Assembly: GCA_964537875.1 (NCBI GenBank)
Contig: CAZIDN010000003.1
Span: forward strand, 62,001-126,000
Source of the DNA: JAPKZH01 sp964537875
Lineage (GTDB): Bacteria; Acidobacteriota; Aminicenantia; Aminicenantales; UBA4085
Direction of reading: 5' to 3'
Length of the DNA: 64,000 nucleotides
Positions 53,371 to 61,292 of this stretch are shown here, piece by piece (within the stretch, counting starts at the first letter, position 1; each line of letters opens with the position of its first letter). The notes beneath the pieces were generated by a model that did no database searches, was not told the DNA's origin, and was given only the letters and a program-made list of their open reading frames with translations. A program made the translations under genes and the position numbers.

Positions 53371-53732
53371 AATACCTCCTCAGCCAAGGATATTGATATA
53401 TAATTTTGATAGGAACAAGTCAAGGCAAAGCGCCAGGTTCTCTTCCATTTCACTTGGGCAGAATAGGGAAATGATCCGGAGACGGCTGAAGCGACCATGG
53501 AGGGTTTAGCCTTCCCGAGCCCTCATTCGAGGGCAGCCGGCTCGGAAGAAGCCGGCCGGCGAAGTTGTCTGAGCTTCCCGGCGAACTTCCGTAAGATCGA
53601 TGCCGGGAAGCGAGTTCTGAGCCGCCGAGAAGGAGGGTTCGGGAACGGCGTTAAAAACCCGGATGGGGAGCTAGGCCGTTTCCGGATCGTACCCCAGGCG
53701 ATATTTCCCCTCATGAGATGGAAGAGAACCTT
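53371..53732. other. Intergenic gap with tandem hairpins
   Basis: No credible gene. It contains two adjacent hairpins, CCCTC-ATTC-GAGGG (53521-53534) and GCCGGCT-cggaaga-AGCCGGC (53537-53557), without a T-run, so not standard terminators. Confidence 0.4.
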
Positions 53733-53769
53733 TTGATTTTTCCGGCAGAAAACTGTATGCTACAGTTTT
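53733..53769 (+). promoter_or_regulatory. Promoter with perfect palindrome ahead of the sirtuin gene
   Basis: TTGATT at 53733-53738 and TATGCT at 53756-53761 with a 17-base spacer. A perfect inverted repeat AAAACTGTA-TGC-TACAGTTTT (53749-53769) covers the -10 box, so a repressor probably binds here. The sirtuin ATG is 16 bases further. Confidence 0.55.
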
Positions 53770-53784
53770 TAGAAGAGTTAAGCC

Positions 53785-54525
53785 ATGAATTCCGAAGACA
53801 TCAAACGAGCGGCCGAAATCTTCCGGAATGCCAAGCGGATCGCTGTCCTAACGGGCGCCGGAATCTCGGCCGAATCCGGCGTTCCGACATTCCGGGGCAA
53901 AGATGGTCTGTGGAGACAATTCAGGGCTGAAGATTTGGCCACGCCCGAAGCGTTCAGCCGGGATCCGAAGCTCGTTTGGGAATGGTATAACTGGAGGCGC
54001 GGGCTCGTCGGCAAAGTCGAGCCCAATCCCGCCCACCAGACGCTGGCCAAGTGGGAAACGGTCTTTCCCGAGTTCGCCCTCATCACCCAGAACGTGGACG
54101 GGCTCCATGCCAGAGCCGGCTCAAAAAATATCCTTGAGCTCCACGGCAACATCTGGAAGCTGCGCTGCACGAAGGAAGAGACCGTCACGGAGAACTATGC
54201 TTCTCCGCTCGGGGACCTTCCCCCGATCTGCCCTTCCTGCGGTGAGATGCTCCGGCCGCATGTCGTCTGGTTTGGTGAAGCCCTCGATCCGAACATCCTG
54301 CACCGGGCCTTTTCGCTGTGCTCGCTCTGCGAAGTCATGCTGGTCATCGGGACCTCGGCCTTTGTCCAGCCGGCCGCCTCTCTCCCTCTCTATGCATCGG
54401 ATGCCGGCGCCAAGATCATCGAGATCAACCCCGACCCCACTCTGCTGACGTCCTACGCAAATCTCTTTTTGCAGGGAAAGGCGGGCGAGATCCTGCCGCT
54501 GATCGATCAATTTATGAGCTTCTGA
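53785..54525 (+). CDS. cobB: Sir2-family NAD-dependent protein deacylase
   Basis: A 246-residue sirtuin that removes acyl groups from lysines at the cost of NAD. Motifs: VLTGAGISAESGVPTFRG (21-38), TQNVDGLHARAGS, LHGNI with the catalytic His, and HVVWFGE. Tyr68 and Arg71 in WYNWRR fit the YxxR pair of class III sirtuins (SIRT5, CobB) that prefer succinyl/malonyl groups. Zinc-type cysteines are reduced to Cys in LRCTK and the pair CPSC. It leads a plus-strand set larC-folE-metG. Confidence 0.9.
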   Translation: MNSEDIKRAAEIFRNAKRIAVLTGAGISAESGVPTFRGKDGLWRQFRAEDLATPEAFSRDPKLVWEWYNWRRGLVGKVEPNPAHQTLAKWETVFPEFALITQNVDGLHARAGSKNILELHGNIWKLRCTKEETVTENYASPLGDLPPICPSCGEMLRPHVVWFGEALDPNILHRAFSLCSLCEVMLVIGTSAFVQPAASLPLYASDAGAKIIEINPDPTLLTSYANLFLQGKAGEILPLIDQFMSF

Positions 54526-54552
54526 TGCTAAAACTTATTGACACCGGGCACT

Positions 54553-54709
54553 GCACGGCGTGGGTGGCGCAGCGCAGGGGCTCCCCGCCCACCCGGAGCT
54601 CGAAAATTTGGGATCCTCACCGAAAGATTCCATGGGAGAGCATCCAAATTTCCTCAAATTTTCGAGCGAGGATGGACGGGGATGCGCTGTGACAGGACCC
54701 GCGCCGTGC
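54553..54709. repeat. Large imperfect palindromic element between sir2 and larC
   Basis: Inverted arms at three levels: GCACGGCG (54553-54560) with CGCCGTGC (54702-54709), CGCAGCGCA (54568-54576) with TGCGCTGTG (54683-54691, 8/9), and a perfect 13-mer GCTCGAAAATTTG (54598-54610) with CAAATTTTCGAGC (54655-54667). The full length is about 157 bases with no coding content. Confidence 0.65.
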
Positions 54710-54731
54710 CGTTGGAAGGGAACGAAGGACT

Positions 54732-55901
54732 ATGAAATATATCTATTTTGATGCAAAGGCCGGTTTGAGCGGGGATATGATCCTGGGAGCGCTTCTGGAC
54801 CTGGGCGTGTCCCGGGCCAAATTCAAAGCCCAAATGGCCGGGCTGAAGCTTCCGGTCGGAATCCGAATCAAAGAAGTGGAACGATCACACCTTCGCGGAC
54901 TCAAAGTCGATGTTTTGGTCAAGAGCAAGAGATCGCCGGCGCGGAAATGGAAGGATATCGAATCGTTCATTAAAAAAACGCCCTTCTCCAAGGCCGTCAA
55001 GGCCGGCGCTCTGTCCATTTTCGAAAATCTTTTCAAGGCCGAGGCCAAGGTTCACGGCCGCAAATTCGCGGAGACGCATCTCCACGAGGCCGGCGCCGAT
55101 GACGCCCTCATCGACATCCTGGGCTGCGCCCAGCTCTCTGAGGAGCTCCAGGTCAGCGAGTTTTATGCGTCCCCTCTCAACGTCGGCGAAGGTTGGGTCA
55201 AGACGTCGCACGGAGTCCTGCCCGTTCCTCCGCCCGCCGTGGCCGAGCTCCTGAAAGGGATTCCCGTTTATTCGGCCGGCCCCAAAGCCGAGCTCGTCAC
55301 GCCGACGGGAGCGGCCATCGTGGCGACGCTCGTCAAAAAATTCGTCCCCTTCCCCGAGCTGACATACGAAAAAATCGGGGCCGGCGCCGGGAGCAGCGAT
55401 TTCCATGGATTTCCCAACATCCTCAGGATTTTCTACGGCAGCGCAAGCCGGTTTGCGCCGGATAAAAAGGTCTACCTCATCGAAGCCACGATCGATGATT
55501 CCAACCCGCAGGTCCTGGCCGGATTCATGGACCTGGCCCTGGAACGGGGAGCCCTGGATGTCTTTCTGACGCCGGTCGTCATGAAGAAAAACCGGCTGGC
55601 GACAAAATTGACCCTGGTGGCCGAGCTTGATAAAATAGACGACCTCATCGCTGCGGTCTTCCGGGAGACAAGCTCGATCGGCGTCAGGTATTTTCCCGTC
55701 GAGCGAAGGGCGCTGGAGAGGACGATCAAGACCGTCAGGCTCCTGGGAGAAGACATCGGGATCAAGGTTTCCAGGTTTGAGGGGAAGGACATCAACATCC
55801 AGCCCGAATTTTCGGACTGCCTGAAGCTGGCCCGCAAAAAGGGCGTCCCCGTGAAGGAAATCCTCCGGCTGGCGGTCCAGGAATATTCAAGAAAAGGCTG
55901 A
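54732..55901 (+). CDS. larC: LarC-type nickel-pincer cofactor protein (NPN nickel chelatase)
   Basis: A 389-residue protein of the LarC family, which inserts nickel into the pincer nucleotide cofactor of lactate racemase-type enzymes. The N-terminus YFDAKAGLSGDMILGALLDLG, ETHLHEAGADDALIDILG, SHGVLPVPPPAVAELLKG and EATIDDSNPQVLAGFMDLALE match the family. It is one uninterrupted frame, whereas Lactiplantibacillus makes it by frameshifting. Neither LarB, LarE nor a LarA-type racemase is in the window, so those must be elsewhere or absent. Confidence 0.85.
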   Translation: MKYIYFDAKAGLSGDMILGALLDLGVSRAKFKAQMAGLKLPVGIRIKEVERSHLRGLKVDVLVKSKRSPARKWKDIESFIKKTPFSKAVKAGALSIFENLFKAEAKVHGRKFAETHLHEAGADDALIDILGCAQLSEELQVSEFYASPLNVGEGWVKTSHGVLPVPPPAVAELLKGIPVYSAGPKAELVTPTGAAIVATLVKKFVPFPELTYEKIGAGAGSSDFHGFPNILRIFYGSASRFAPDKKVYLIEATIDDSNPQVLAGFMDLALERGALDVFLTPVVMKKNRLATKLTLVAELDKIDDLIAAVFRETSSIGVRYFPVERRALERTIKTVRLLGEDIGIKVSRFEGKDINIQPEFSDCLKLARKKGVPVKEILRLAVQEYSRKG

Positions 55902-55907
55902 AACAAG

Positions 55908-56513
55908 ATGGCGGCAACAAAAACACAGGCCATGGACCTCAAAAAGATCGAAAAGGGCGTCCGCCTCATCCTTGAAGGCGTCAGCGAAAACCCCGACCGG
56001 GCGGGGCTCAAAACGACTCCCCAGAGAGTGGCCCGCATGTTCTCCGAGATCCTCGGCGGCATCCATGAAAATCCCGAAAAATACCTGCGGGCGATCCACC
56101 ATGAAAAGCATGATGAAATGGTCCTGATCAAGAACATCCCGCTCTATTCGATGTGCGAGCACCATCTGCTTCCCTTTGCCGGCGTGGCCCACGTGGCCTA
56201 CATCCCCAAGGGTGGAAGGATCGTCGGGCTGAGCAAGATCGCCAGGGTCGTCGACGGCCTGTCGCGCCGGCTCCAGGTCCAGGAGCGGCTGACCAAGCAG
56301 ATCGCCGACCTCATCAGCGACCATCTCAGGCCACTGGGCGTCATGGTCGTCATCGAGGCCGAGCACATGTGCATGTCGATGCGGGGGGCCAAGAAGCCGA
56401 AGTCCATCACCGTGACCTCCGCCGTCCGCGGCTCTTTCCGCAACAACCCCGTCACGCGCGCCGAGGCGATCGCCTTGATCCGAGGAGGGATGACCGGTGG
56501 CAAAGACTTCTAA
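55908..56513 (+). CDS. folE: GTP cyclohydrolase I
   Basis: A 201-residue type IA enzyme that turns GTP into dihydroneopterin triphosphate for folate or related pterins and queuosine precursors. The zinc ligands are Cys83 and His86 in MCEHHLLPF, plus the Cys in EHMCMSMRG. The substrate block VGLSKIARVVDGLSRRLQVQERLT is complete. It starts six bases after larC and overlaps metG by 17 bases. This window also has queA, which uses the same pathway's later product. Confidence 0.95.
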   Translation: MAATKTQAMDLKKIEKGVRLILEGVSENPDRAGLKTTPQRVARMFSEILGGIHENPEKYLRAIHHEKHDEMVLIKNIPLYSMCEHHLLPFAGVAHVAYIPKGGRIVGLSKIARVVDGLSRRLQVQERLTKQIADLISDHLRPLGVMVVIEAEHMCMSMRGAKKPKSITVTSAVRGSFRNNPVTRAEAIALIRGGMTGGKDF

Positions 56514-58437
56514 GCCCACGTTTTTCATAACGACGCCCATCTATTACGTGAACGACGTGCCCCACATCGGCCACGCCTATACGACGATCATCGCCGACGC
56601 CCTGGCCAGGTTCAAACGGCTGGCCGGATATGATGTGTTTTTCCTGACCGGCACCGACGAGCACGGCCAAAAGATCGAGAAGGCGGCGGCCGAAAAAGGG
56701 CTGACGCCCAAAGAGCTCGCCGATAAGGTCGTTGTCCGGATCAAGGACCTCTGGAAAGCCCTGAACATCTCGAACGACTATTTCATCCGGACCACAGAGC
56801 CTTTCCATGAAAAAGGCGTCCAGAAGATCTTCAAGAAACTCCTGGACAAAGGAGACATTTACAAAGGGACCTACCAGGGATGGTATTGCGTCGGAGAAGA
56901 AAATTTTCTGGCGGATGATATCCCCCTCGCGGAGGGCGGCCGCAAAATATGCCCCGACTGCGGCCGCCAAGCCACGATCGTCGAGGAGAGCACCTATTTC
57001 TTCCGGCTTTCGGCCTACACCAAGCCACTCCTCGATTTTTATGAGAGCCATCCCAGCTTTGTCCGGCCCCAGAGCCGGATGAACGAAGTGGTGAGCTTTG
57101 TCCGGATGGGACTCAAAGATTTGAGCATCACCCGGACCACGGTCAAGTGGGGAATTCCCGTTCCCGGCGACCCGGCCCATACGATCTACGTCTGGTTCGA
57201 CGCCCTCCATAATTATCTGACCGGTATCGGCTACGACTGGGATCTCGAGCTCTATCAAAAGTACTGGCCGGCGACGATTCATCTCATCGGCAAGGACATC
57301 CTCAGGTTCCACGCGATCTTTTGGCCCGCTTTCCTCATGGCCGCAGAGTTCCCCCTGCCGAGATGCGTCTTCGGACACGGCTGGTGGCTCAAGGACGAAA
57401 CCAAGATGTCGAAGTCCAAGGGCAACGTCCTGGACCCGTATGTCATCATCAAGGCGTTCGGACCGGATCCGCTCAGGTATTTCCTGCTCCGCGAGATCCC
57501 GATCGGACAGGACGGGAATTTTTCCCACGAGGCCTTCCTCCATCGGGTGAATTCCGACCTGGCCAACGATCTCGGCAATCTCGTCCACCGGACGCTGACC
57601 ATGATTCAGAGCTACTTCCAGGGGAGGCTCGAAGATATCGATATCGGACAGGAGCAGGCCGAAGATCGAAAGGTCGGCACGGATTTTGACGAGCTGAAGG
57701 AAAAAGCGTCCGGCCTCTACGAAGCGGCGGTCATCAACAAAGCCTTGGAAGAGATCTGGGTTTATATCAATTCGGTCAACAAATACCTGGCCGATCATGA
57801 GCCCTGGAAGCTGGCTAAAGATCCCGGCCAGCGCCAAAGGCTCGGCCGCGTCCTTTATCAAACAGCGGCCGCGATCCGGGGCATCAGCTACCTGCTGTTC
57901 CCTGTCATGCCGGAATCCTCGCAAAAAATCTGGGGACTTCTGGGTGAGGACGGCCCGATCGAAGCCCGGTCCTATCCTGAGTTCAGGTTTAAAGGTTTGA
58001 AGACGGGGCAAGCCGCTCGAAAGCCGCAGCCCCTGTTTCCCAGGGTCGACCTCGAAGATTTCCTGGCCGAAGAGGCGCGGCAGGCCATTCAGCCAAAAAC
58101 GGAGGAAAAAATGGACATCGTCACTTTTGAAGAATTCAAGAAAATGGACCTTCGCGTGGCGAAGATCCTGAAAGCCGAACGGGTGCCGGGAACGACGAAG
58201 CTGCTCAAGATGGAAGCCGATATCGGCGGAGAAAAAAGGCAGATGGTCGCCGGTGTCGCCGACACCTATGCCCCGGAGGACCTGGTGGGCAAAGAGTGCA
58301 TCGTCATCGTCAACCTGAAACCCGCCGTGATCCGGGGAATCGAATCCCAGGCCATGCTGTTGGCCGCCGTGATCGACGACAAAGCCGTCATCCCGTTCTT
58401 TGACCGCGAGCTGCCCCCCGGCGCCAAAGTCCGATAA
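56497..58437 (+). CDS. metG: Methionyl-tRNA synthetase
   Basis: A 646-residue class I synthetase that charges initiator and elongator tRNA-Met. HIGH is at 23-26, KMSKS at 303-307, a zinc knuckle in CPDCGRQ, and WWLKDETKMSKSKGNVLDPY is intact. The C-terminal roughly 105 residues form an EMAP/Trbp111-like tRNA-binding domain (FKKMDLRVAKILKAERVPG, LKPAVIRGIESQAMLLAA). The start is GTG at 56497 with AGGAGGGA upstream, inside the end of folE. Confidence 0.95.
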   Translation: MAKTSKPTFFITTPIYYVNDVPHIGHAYTTIIADALARFKRLAGYDVFFLTGTDEHGQKIEKAAAEKGLTPKELADKVVVRIKDLWKALNISNDYFIRTTEPFHEKGVQKIFKKLLDKGDIYKGTYQGWYCVGEENFLADDIPLAEGGRKICPDCGRQATIVEESTYFFRLSAYTKPLLDFYESHPSFVRPQSRMNEVVSFVRMGLKDLSITRTTVKWGIPVPGDPAHTIYVWFDALHNYLTGIGYDWDLELYQKYWPATIHLIGKDILRFHAIFWPAFLMAAEFPLPRCVFGHGWWLKDETKMSKSKGNVLDPYVIIKAFGPDPLRYFLLREIPIGQDGNFSHEAFLHRVNSDLANDLGNLVHRTLTMIQSYFQGRLEDIDIGQEQAEDRKVGTDFDELKEKASGLYEAAVINKALEEIWVYINSVNKYLADHEPWKLAKDPGQRQRLGRVLYQTAAAIRGISYLLFPVMPESSQKIWGLLGEDGPIEARSYPEFRFKGLKTGQAARKPQPLFPRVDLEDFLAEEARQAIQPKTEEKMDIVTFEEFKKMDLRVAKILKAERVPGTTKLLKMEADIGGEKRQMVAGVADTYAPEDLVGKECIVIVNLKPAVIRGIESQAMLLAAVIDDKAVIPFFDRELPPGAKVR

Positions 58438-58519
58438 CGCCCGGGGTCATTTTGGAGGGGAAGACCCCTTCCAACGGGCGCCGGGAAGACCCGGCCGCCC
58501 TGCCTCCCCTTCTCGGGCG

Positions 58520-58616
58520 GGGCATAAAACCCCGCCCTGCGACCAAGGGGGCGGCTCCCCCTTGGAACCCTCTACAAGCGGCTCTCCGTGGCAAACCGCG
58601 GGGCATATTCGCCGCT
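58520..58616. repeat. Dispersed ~100-bp intergenic repeat, copy 2
   Basis: Matches 37420-37520: CCGCCCTGCGACCAAGGGGG, then the nested palindrome CCAAGGGGG-CGGCT-CCCCCTTGG and GGGCATATTCGCCG. Differences are scattered point changes. It directly precedes a decayed half palindrome. Confidence 0.75.
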
Positions 58617-58617
58617 C

Positions 58618-58636
58618 GTCAAACCTACTCATTGCG
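58618..58636. repeat. Decayed half of the GGGGTCAAACC palindrome family
   Basis: GTCAAACCTACTCATTGCG matches the left arm of the elements at 27651 and 31709 with a few changes; the right arm is missing, apparently replaced by the next palindrome at 58640. Confidence 0.5.
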
Positions 58637-58639
58637 GTC

Positions 58640-58689
58640 GGGGTCAAAGCTACTTTTTACGCATTTGCGTAAAAAGTAGCTTTGACCCC
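58640..58689. repeat. Perfect 24-bp-arm palindrome (GGGGTCAAAGC type)
   Basis: The arms GGGGTCAAAGCTACTTTTTA-CGCA (58640-58663) and its exact complement (58666-58689) are separated by only TT. It shares the GGGGTCAAA start, central CTAC and CGCA end with the 66-bp elements, so it is a sister family. It sits between the convergent ends of metG and the TsaC-type gene and could also act as a terminator. Confidence 0.85.
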
Positions 58690-58690
58690 G

Positions 58691-59335
58691 TTATAAATAG
58701 CGGCGCAGCCGTTCGGAAGGGACCGCTCCTTCTCGCAAAATCCGAGGCTTGTCCGACGTCAAGTCCACGATCGTCGAGGCCAGCCCTCCAGGTGTTTTTC
58801 CCCCGTCGACGATCAAATCGACTTTGCCGCTAAAGGCTTCGATCACTTCTTCCCGAGAGTCGATTTCTTTTTCTCCTGAGATGTTGGCGCTTGTGGCCGT
58901 GATGGGAACGTCCATCTGCCGGACAAGCTCCAAGAGCCAGGGCACATCCGGAAGCCTGAGCGCCAGGCTTCCTCCCGGGCCGAGCATCGCGGGAGGGAAC
59001 AACGGTTTTGCCTTTACGACAAGCGTCAAAGGGCCCGGCCAGAACTTCCGACTGAGGTCCGAAAACACCGGCGGCAGAGAGGCCGCCACTTTTTCCGCCA
59101 TCTCGACTCCGGAAATCACGACGGAAAGAGGCTTTCCCCGTTCCCTCTTCTTCAGGAGATAGATCTTCCGGACCGCCGTCTCCGAATAGGCCCCTGCGCC
59201 GAGGCCGTAGAATGTATCGGTCGGATAGGCCATCACTCCGTCCTTCCGGAGGATGTCCGCGATCTTGCCCATTTTCGCGGCATCCAAGGGTCCTGGCTTG
59301 ATCTCGATGATTTGCGTATGTTTAGCCATGTCCAA
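58691..59335 (-). CDS. Threonylcarbamoyl-AMP synthase (Sua5/YrdC/YwlC family)
   Basis: A 214-residue enzyme making threonylcarbamoyl-AMP from threonine, bicarbonate and ATP for the t6A37 tRNA modification. AYPTDTFYGLGA, KRERGKPLSVVIS, WPGPLTLVVKA and TATSANISGE are the expected blocks. The length fits the short YrdC/YwlC form without the Sua5 extension. An ATG two codons inside (59329) is an alternative start. It converges on metG. Confidence 0.9.
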   Translation of the reverse strand: MDMAKHTQIIEIKPGPLDAAKMGKIADILRKDGVMAYPTDTFYGLGAGAYSETAVRKIYLLKKRERGKPLSVVISGVEMAEKVAASLPPVFSDLSRKFWPGPLTLVVKAKPLFPPAMLGPGGSLALRLPDVPWLLELVRQMDVPITATSANISGEKEIDSREEVIEAFSGKVDLIVDGGKTPGGLASTIVDLTSDKPRILREGAVPSERLRRYL

Positions 59336-59508
59336 TTTTTACACAGTCCATGGTAAAAGGGGCCGCAGAAAAAGTCAAACCGGGCTTTTCTTCTTTACAA
59401 ACGGCCTGGGGAGATTTAGACTACTCGGGAGAGGACAATTGACCCATTTTAGCCACAGTCGGGCCGCCATCGGGAGTCGCAGACGACCTTTAAGGCTCAT
59501 AACGCAGT

Positions 59509-59526
59509 TTGGCATAGTTTTTGCAT
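59509..59526 (+). promoter_or_regulatory. sigma-54-type (-24/-12) promoter
   Basis: TTGGCATAGTTTTTGCAT matches the RpoN consensus TGGCAC-N5-TTGCA: GG at 59511-59512 and GC at 59523-59524 with the required 10 bases between. It lies 26 bases ahead of the barrel gene ATG at 59552. No enhancer-binding activator gene is in the window. Confidence 0.6.
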
Positions 59527-59551
59527 AAGATTTAGGCCTAGGAGGAATGAA

Positions 59552-60340
59552 ATGAAAAAACATTTGGCATTATCGGTGATCGTCTTTTTGACCGCCGCGT
59601 CGCTGGCCTTCTCCAACACCCTGACCTTCAAAATCAACTATTTCATGCCCAGGCTGGAGAACAGCAAGCTGGAATACGATTTCATGAAGACAGAATTCTC
59701 CCAGATGAACTTCACCAAAACGAACTTCCAGGATACATCCTTCGGAATTTTCTACGAATACTTCCTGGATGGACGGTTCAGCCTGGTGTTTGGAATCGAC
59801 ACCTTCAGCAAAAGCAAGGCCGGGTTCTACATGGATTATGTCGGGATCAATTTCGACGATGGGACTTTTGCCTTCCCCAAAGATTATCAGGGCGACTTTG
59901 ATCCGGGTCATACCCTGGACTTCTCCGTCACCCCGATCCAGCTTTCTTTCAAGGTCGCGCCGCTCGGGCGAAGGATCAATTTTATCCCTTACATCGGCGC
60001 GGGGGTAGGCCTCTATCTCTGGAACCTCAGGATGCGGGGGGATCTCATCGACTTCAGTGATCCTTGGATTTATGAAGATCCCGACTATGGAGATGTCGAT
60101 ATTTATCCGATCTACGGCGTCGATGCTAGGGAAGGAGAAAATTTCCCCAAGGCCACCATCGGATATCAATTATTCGGCGGCGTCATGTTTCCCATCGGCA
60201 ACCGGCTGACCCTGGATGCGGAATTCAAGTTCAGTCATGCGGCAGGAAAACTCAAGGACGCCTTCCAGGGATTCGAGCCGAATAATCTTTTTGACCTGGG
60301 CGGCTATCAGGTATCGATCGGGCTCAACTACTGGTTCTAG
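59552..60340 (+). CDS. Outer-membrane beta-barrel protein
   Basis: A 262-residue secreted protein: signal MKKHLALSVIVFLTAASLAFS, then alternating strands (FGIFYEYFLDGRFSLVFGIDTF, LSFKVAPLGRRINFIPYIGAGVGLYLW) and a final strand YQVSIGLNYWF with a C-terminal aromatic, the sorting signal of barrels. It resembles OmpW/porin-like small barrels but no exact family is claimed. AGGAGGAAT precedes the ATG. A sigma-54-type promoter upstream suggests conditional expression. Confidence 0.8.
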   Translation: MKKHLALSVIVFLTAASLAFSNTLTFKINYFMPRLENSKLEYDFMKTEFSQMNFTKTNFQDTSFGIFYEYFLDGRFSLVFGIDTFSKSKAGFYMDYVGINFDDGTFAFPKDYQGDFDPGHTLDFSVTPIQLSFKVAPLGRRINFIPYIGAGVGLYLWNLRMRGDLIDFSDPWIYEDPDYGDVDIYPIYGVDAREGENFPKATIGYQLFGGVMFPIGNRLTLDAEFKFSHAAGKLKDAFQGFEPNNLFDLGGYQVSIGLNYWF

Positions 60341-60455
60341 CCTCCACGGAATACATCAAAGCTGCGGAGCAATCTCAATCGAATGAAAAGAGGATTGCTC
60401 CGTTCCTTGCCGCCGTCCGCAATAGCGAGTGGGACGATTTCCTAGAGGACCGATT

Positions 60456-61292
60456 CTACAGCTCGTATTTTTCGATGATGGCCAGATACTTCCGTATTTC
60501 TTCTTGATTCCCCCGCTTCAAAAAGCCGGCCAGAAGGATGCGGCTTTTCTTGACGATTTCCGCGCGGACCAGCTTTTCCTGCTCGGGCGACAGGCTGAGG
60601 CTCAAGGCTTTCTCCAGAGCCCGCACCCTGAACCGGTCCATCCCCCAGGTTTGATGGGAAAGCTGATCCGGATGCCCTCCCCGTTTGATGATCAGCGGCT
60701 CCTTGAGAAAATAGATCAGGGTCTTCTGGGCCAGCCGGAGGCCGAGGTCATAGTCTTCGCAAGCGGGCAGGTCTTCGTCGAAATTTCCGATCTCCTCGAA
60801 CACAGACCGCCGGAACAGGGCCGAGGAAAGGCTCAGCAGGCAAAGCGGCAGGACCTTGTCAAAGATCCAGCCTGAATATTTCTGGTGTTTTTTCATGGGA
60901 TTGTGCCGGCGGCCGTGCCTAATCCAAATCTCTTCCGTGCAACAGACGTTCGCCTCGGGATGGGCTTCCATGAATTTCATCTGCAAACGCAGTTTTTCTT
61001 TTTTCCAGAGGTCGTCCGAGTCGAGGTAGGCGATGAACGTTCCTCGGGCCAGGCTGAGCCCCGTATTTCTGGCCGCGCTCACGCCCCCGTGCTCTCTGCA
61101 GAAGTAGTGAACCATGTCCCCGAAGGCGCGGACGGCGTCCCGGGTGCCATCGTCCGATCCGTCATCGATGATCAGAAGCTCCCAATCATGGCCGGGCCTT
61201 TTGCCGGAGAAGTAATCCTGAGCCAGGACGGACGAGATGGCTTCTTTGAGAAAGGAAGCCCTGTTGTAGGTGGGGATGATGACGGTGATCAA
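60456..61292 (-). CDS. Family 2 glycosyltransferase
   Basis: A 278-residue GT-A enzyme. The N-terminus VIIPTYNRASFLKEAISSVL, the DDGSDDGTRD nucleotide-binding loop, and the metal-binding DSDD in IAYLDSDDLWKKEK are clear. Acceptor and sugar are unknown. It starts within the last bases of the LEA2-type gene (ATGA overlap at 61289-61292), so the two are translated together. Cytoplasmic or membrane-associated. Confidence 0.85.
   Translation of the reverse strand: MITVIIPTYNRASFLKEAISSVLAQDYFSGKRPGHDWELLIIDDGSDDGTRDAVRAFGDMVHYFCREHGGVSAARNTGLSLARGTFIAYLDSDDLWKKEKLRLQMKFMEAHPEANVCCTEEIWIRHGRRHNPMKKHQKYSGWIFDKVLPLCLLSLSSALFRRSVFEEIGNFDEDLPACEDYDLGLRLAQKTLIYFLKEPLIIKRGGHPDQLSHQTWGMDRFRVRALEKALSLSLSPEQEKLVRAEIVKKSRILLAGFLKRGNQEEIRKYLAIIEKYEL

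Noticed and set aside
53749..53769. LexA (SOS) box at the sirtuin promoter
   Set aside because: The CTGT and ACAG halves are 5 bases apart, not the 8 of the enterobacterial SOS box, and the gene is not a usual SOS target.
56452..58011. Open frame of 519 codons opposite metG
   Set aside because: Antisense to a universally conserved synthetase; caused by high GC codon bias.
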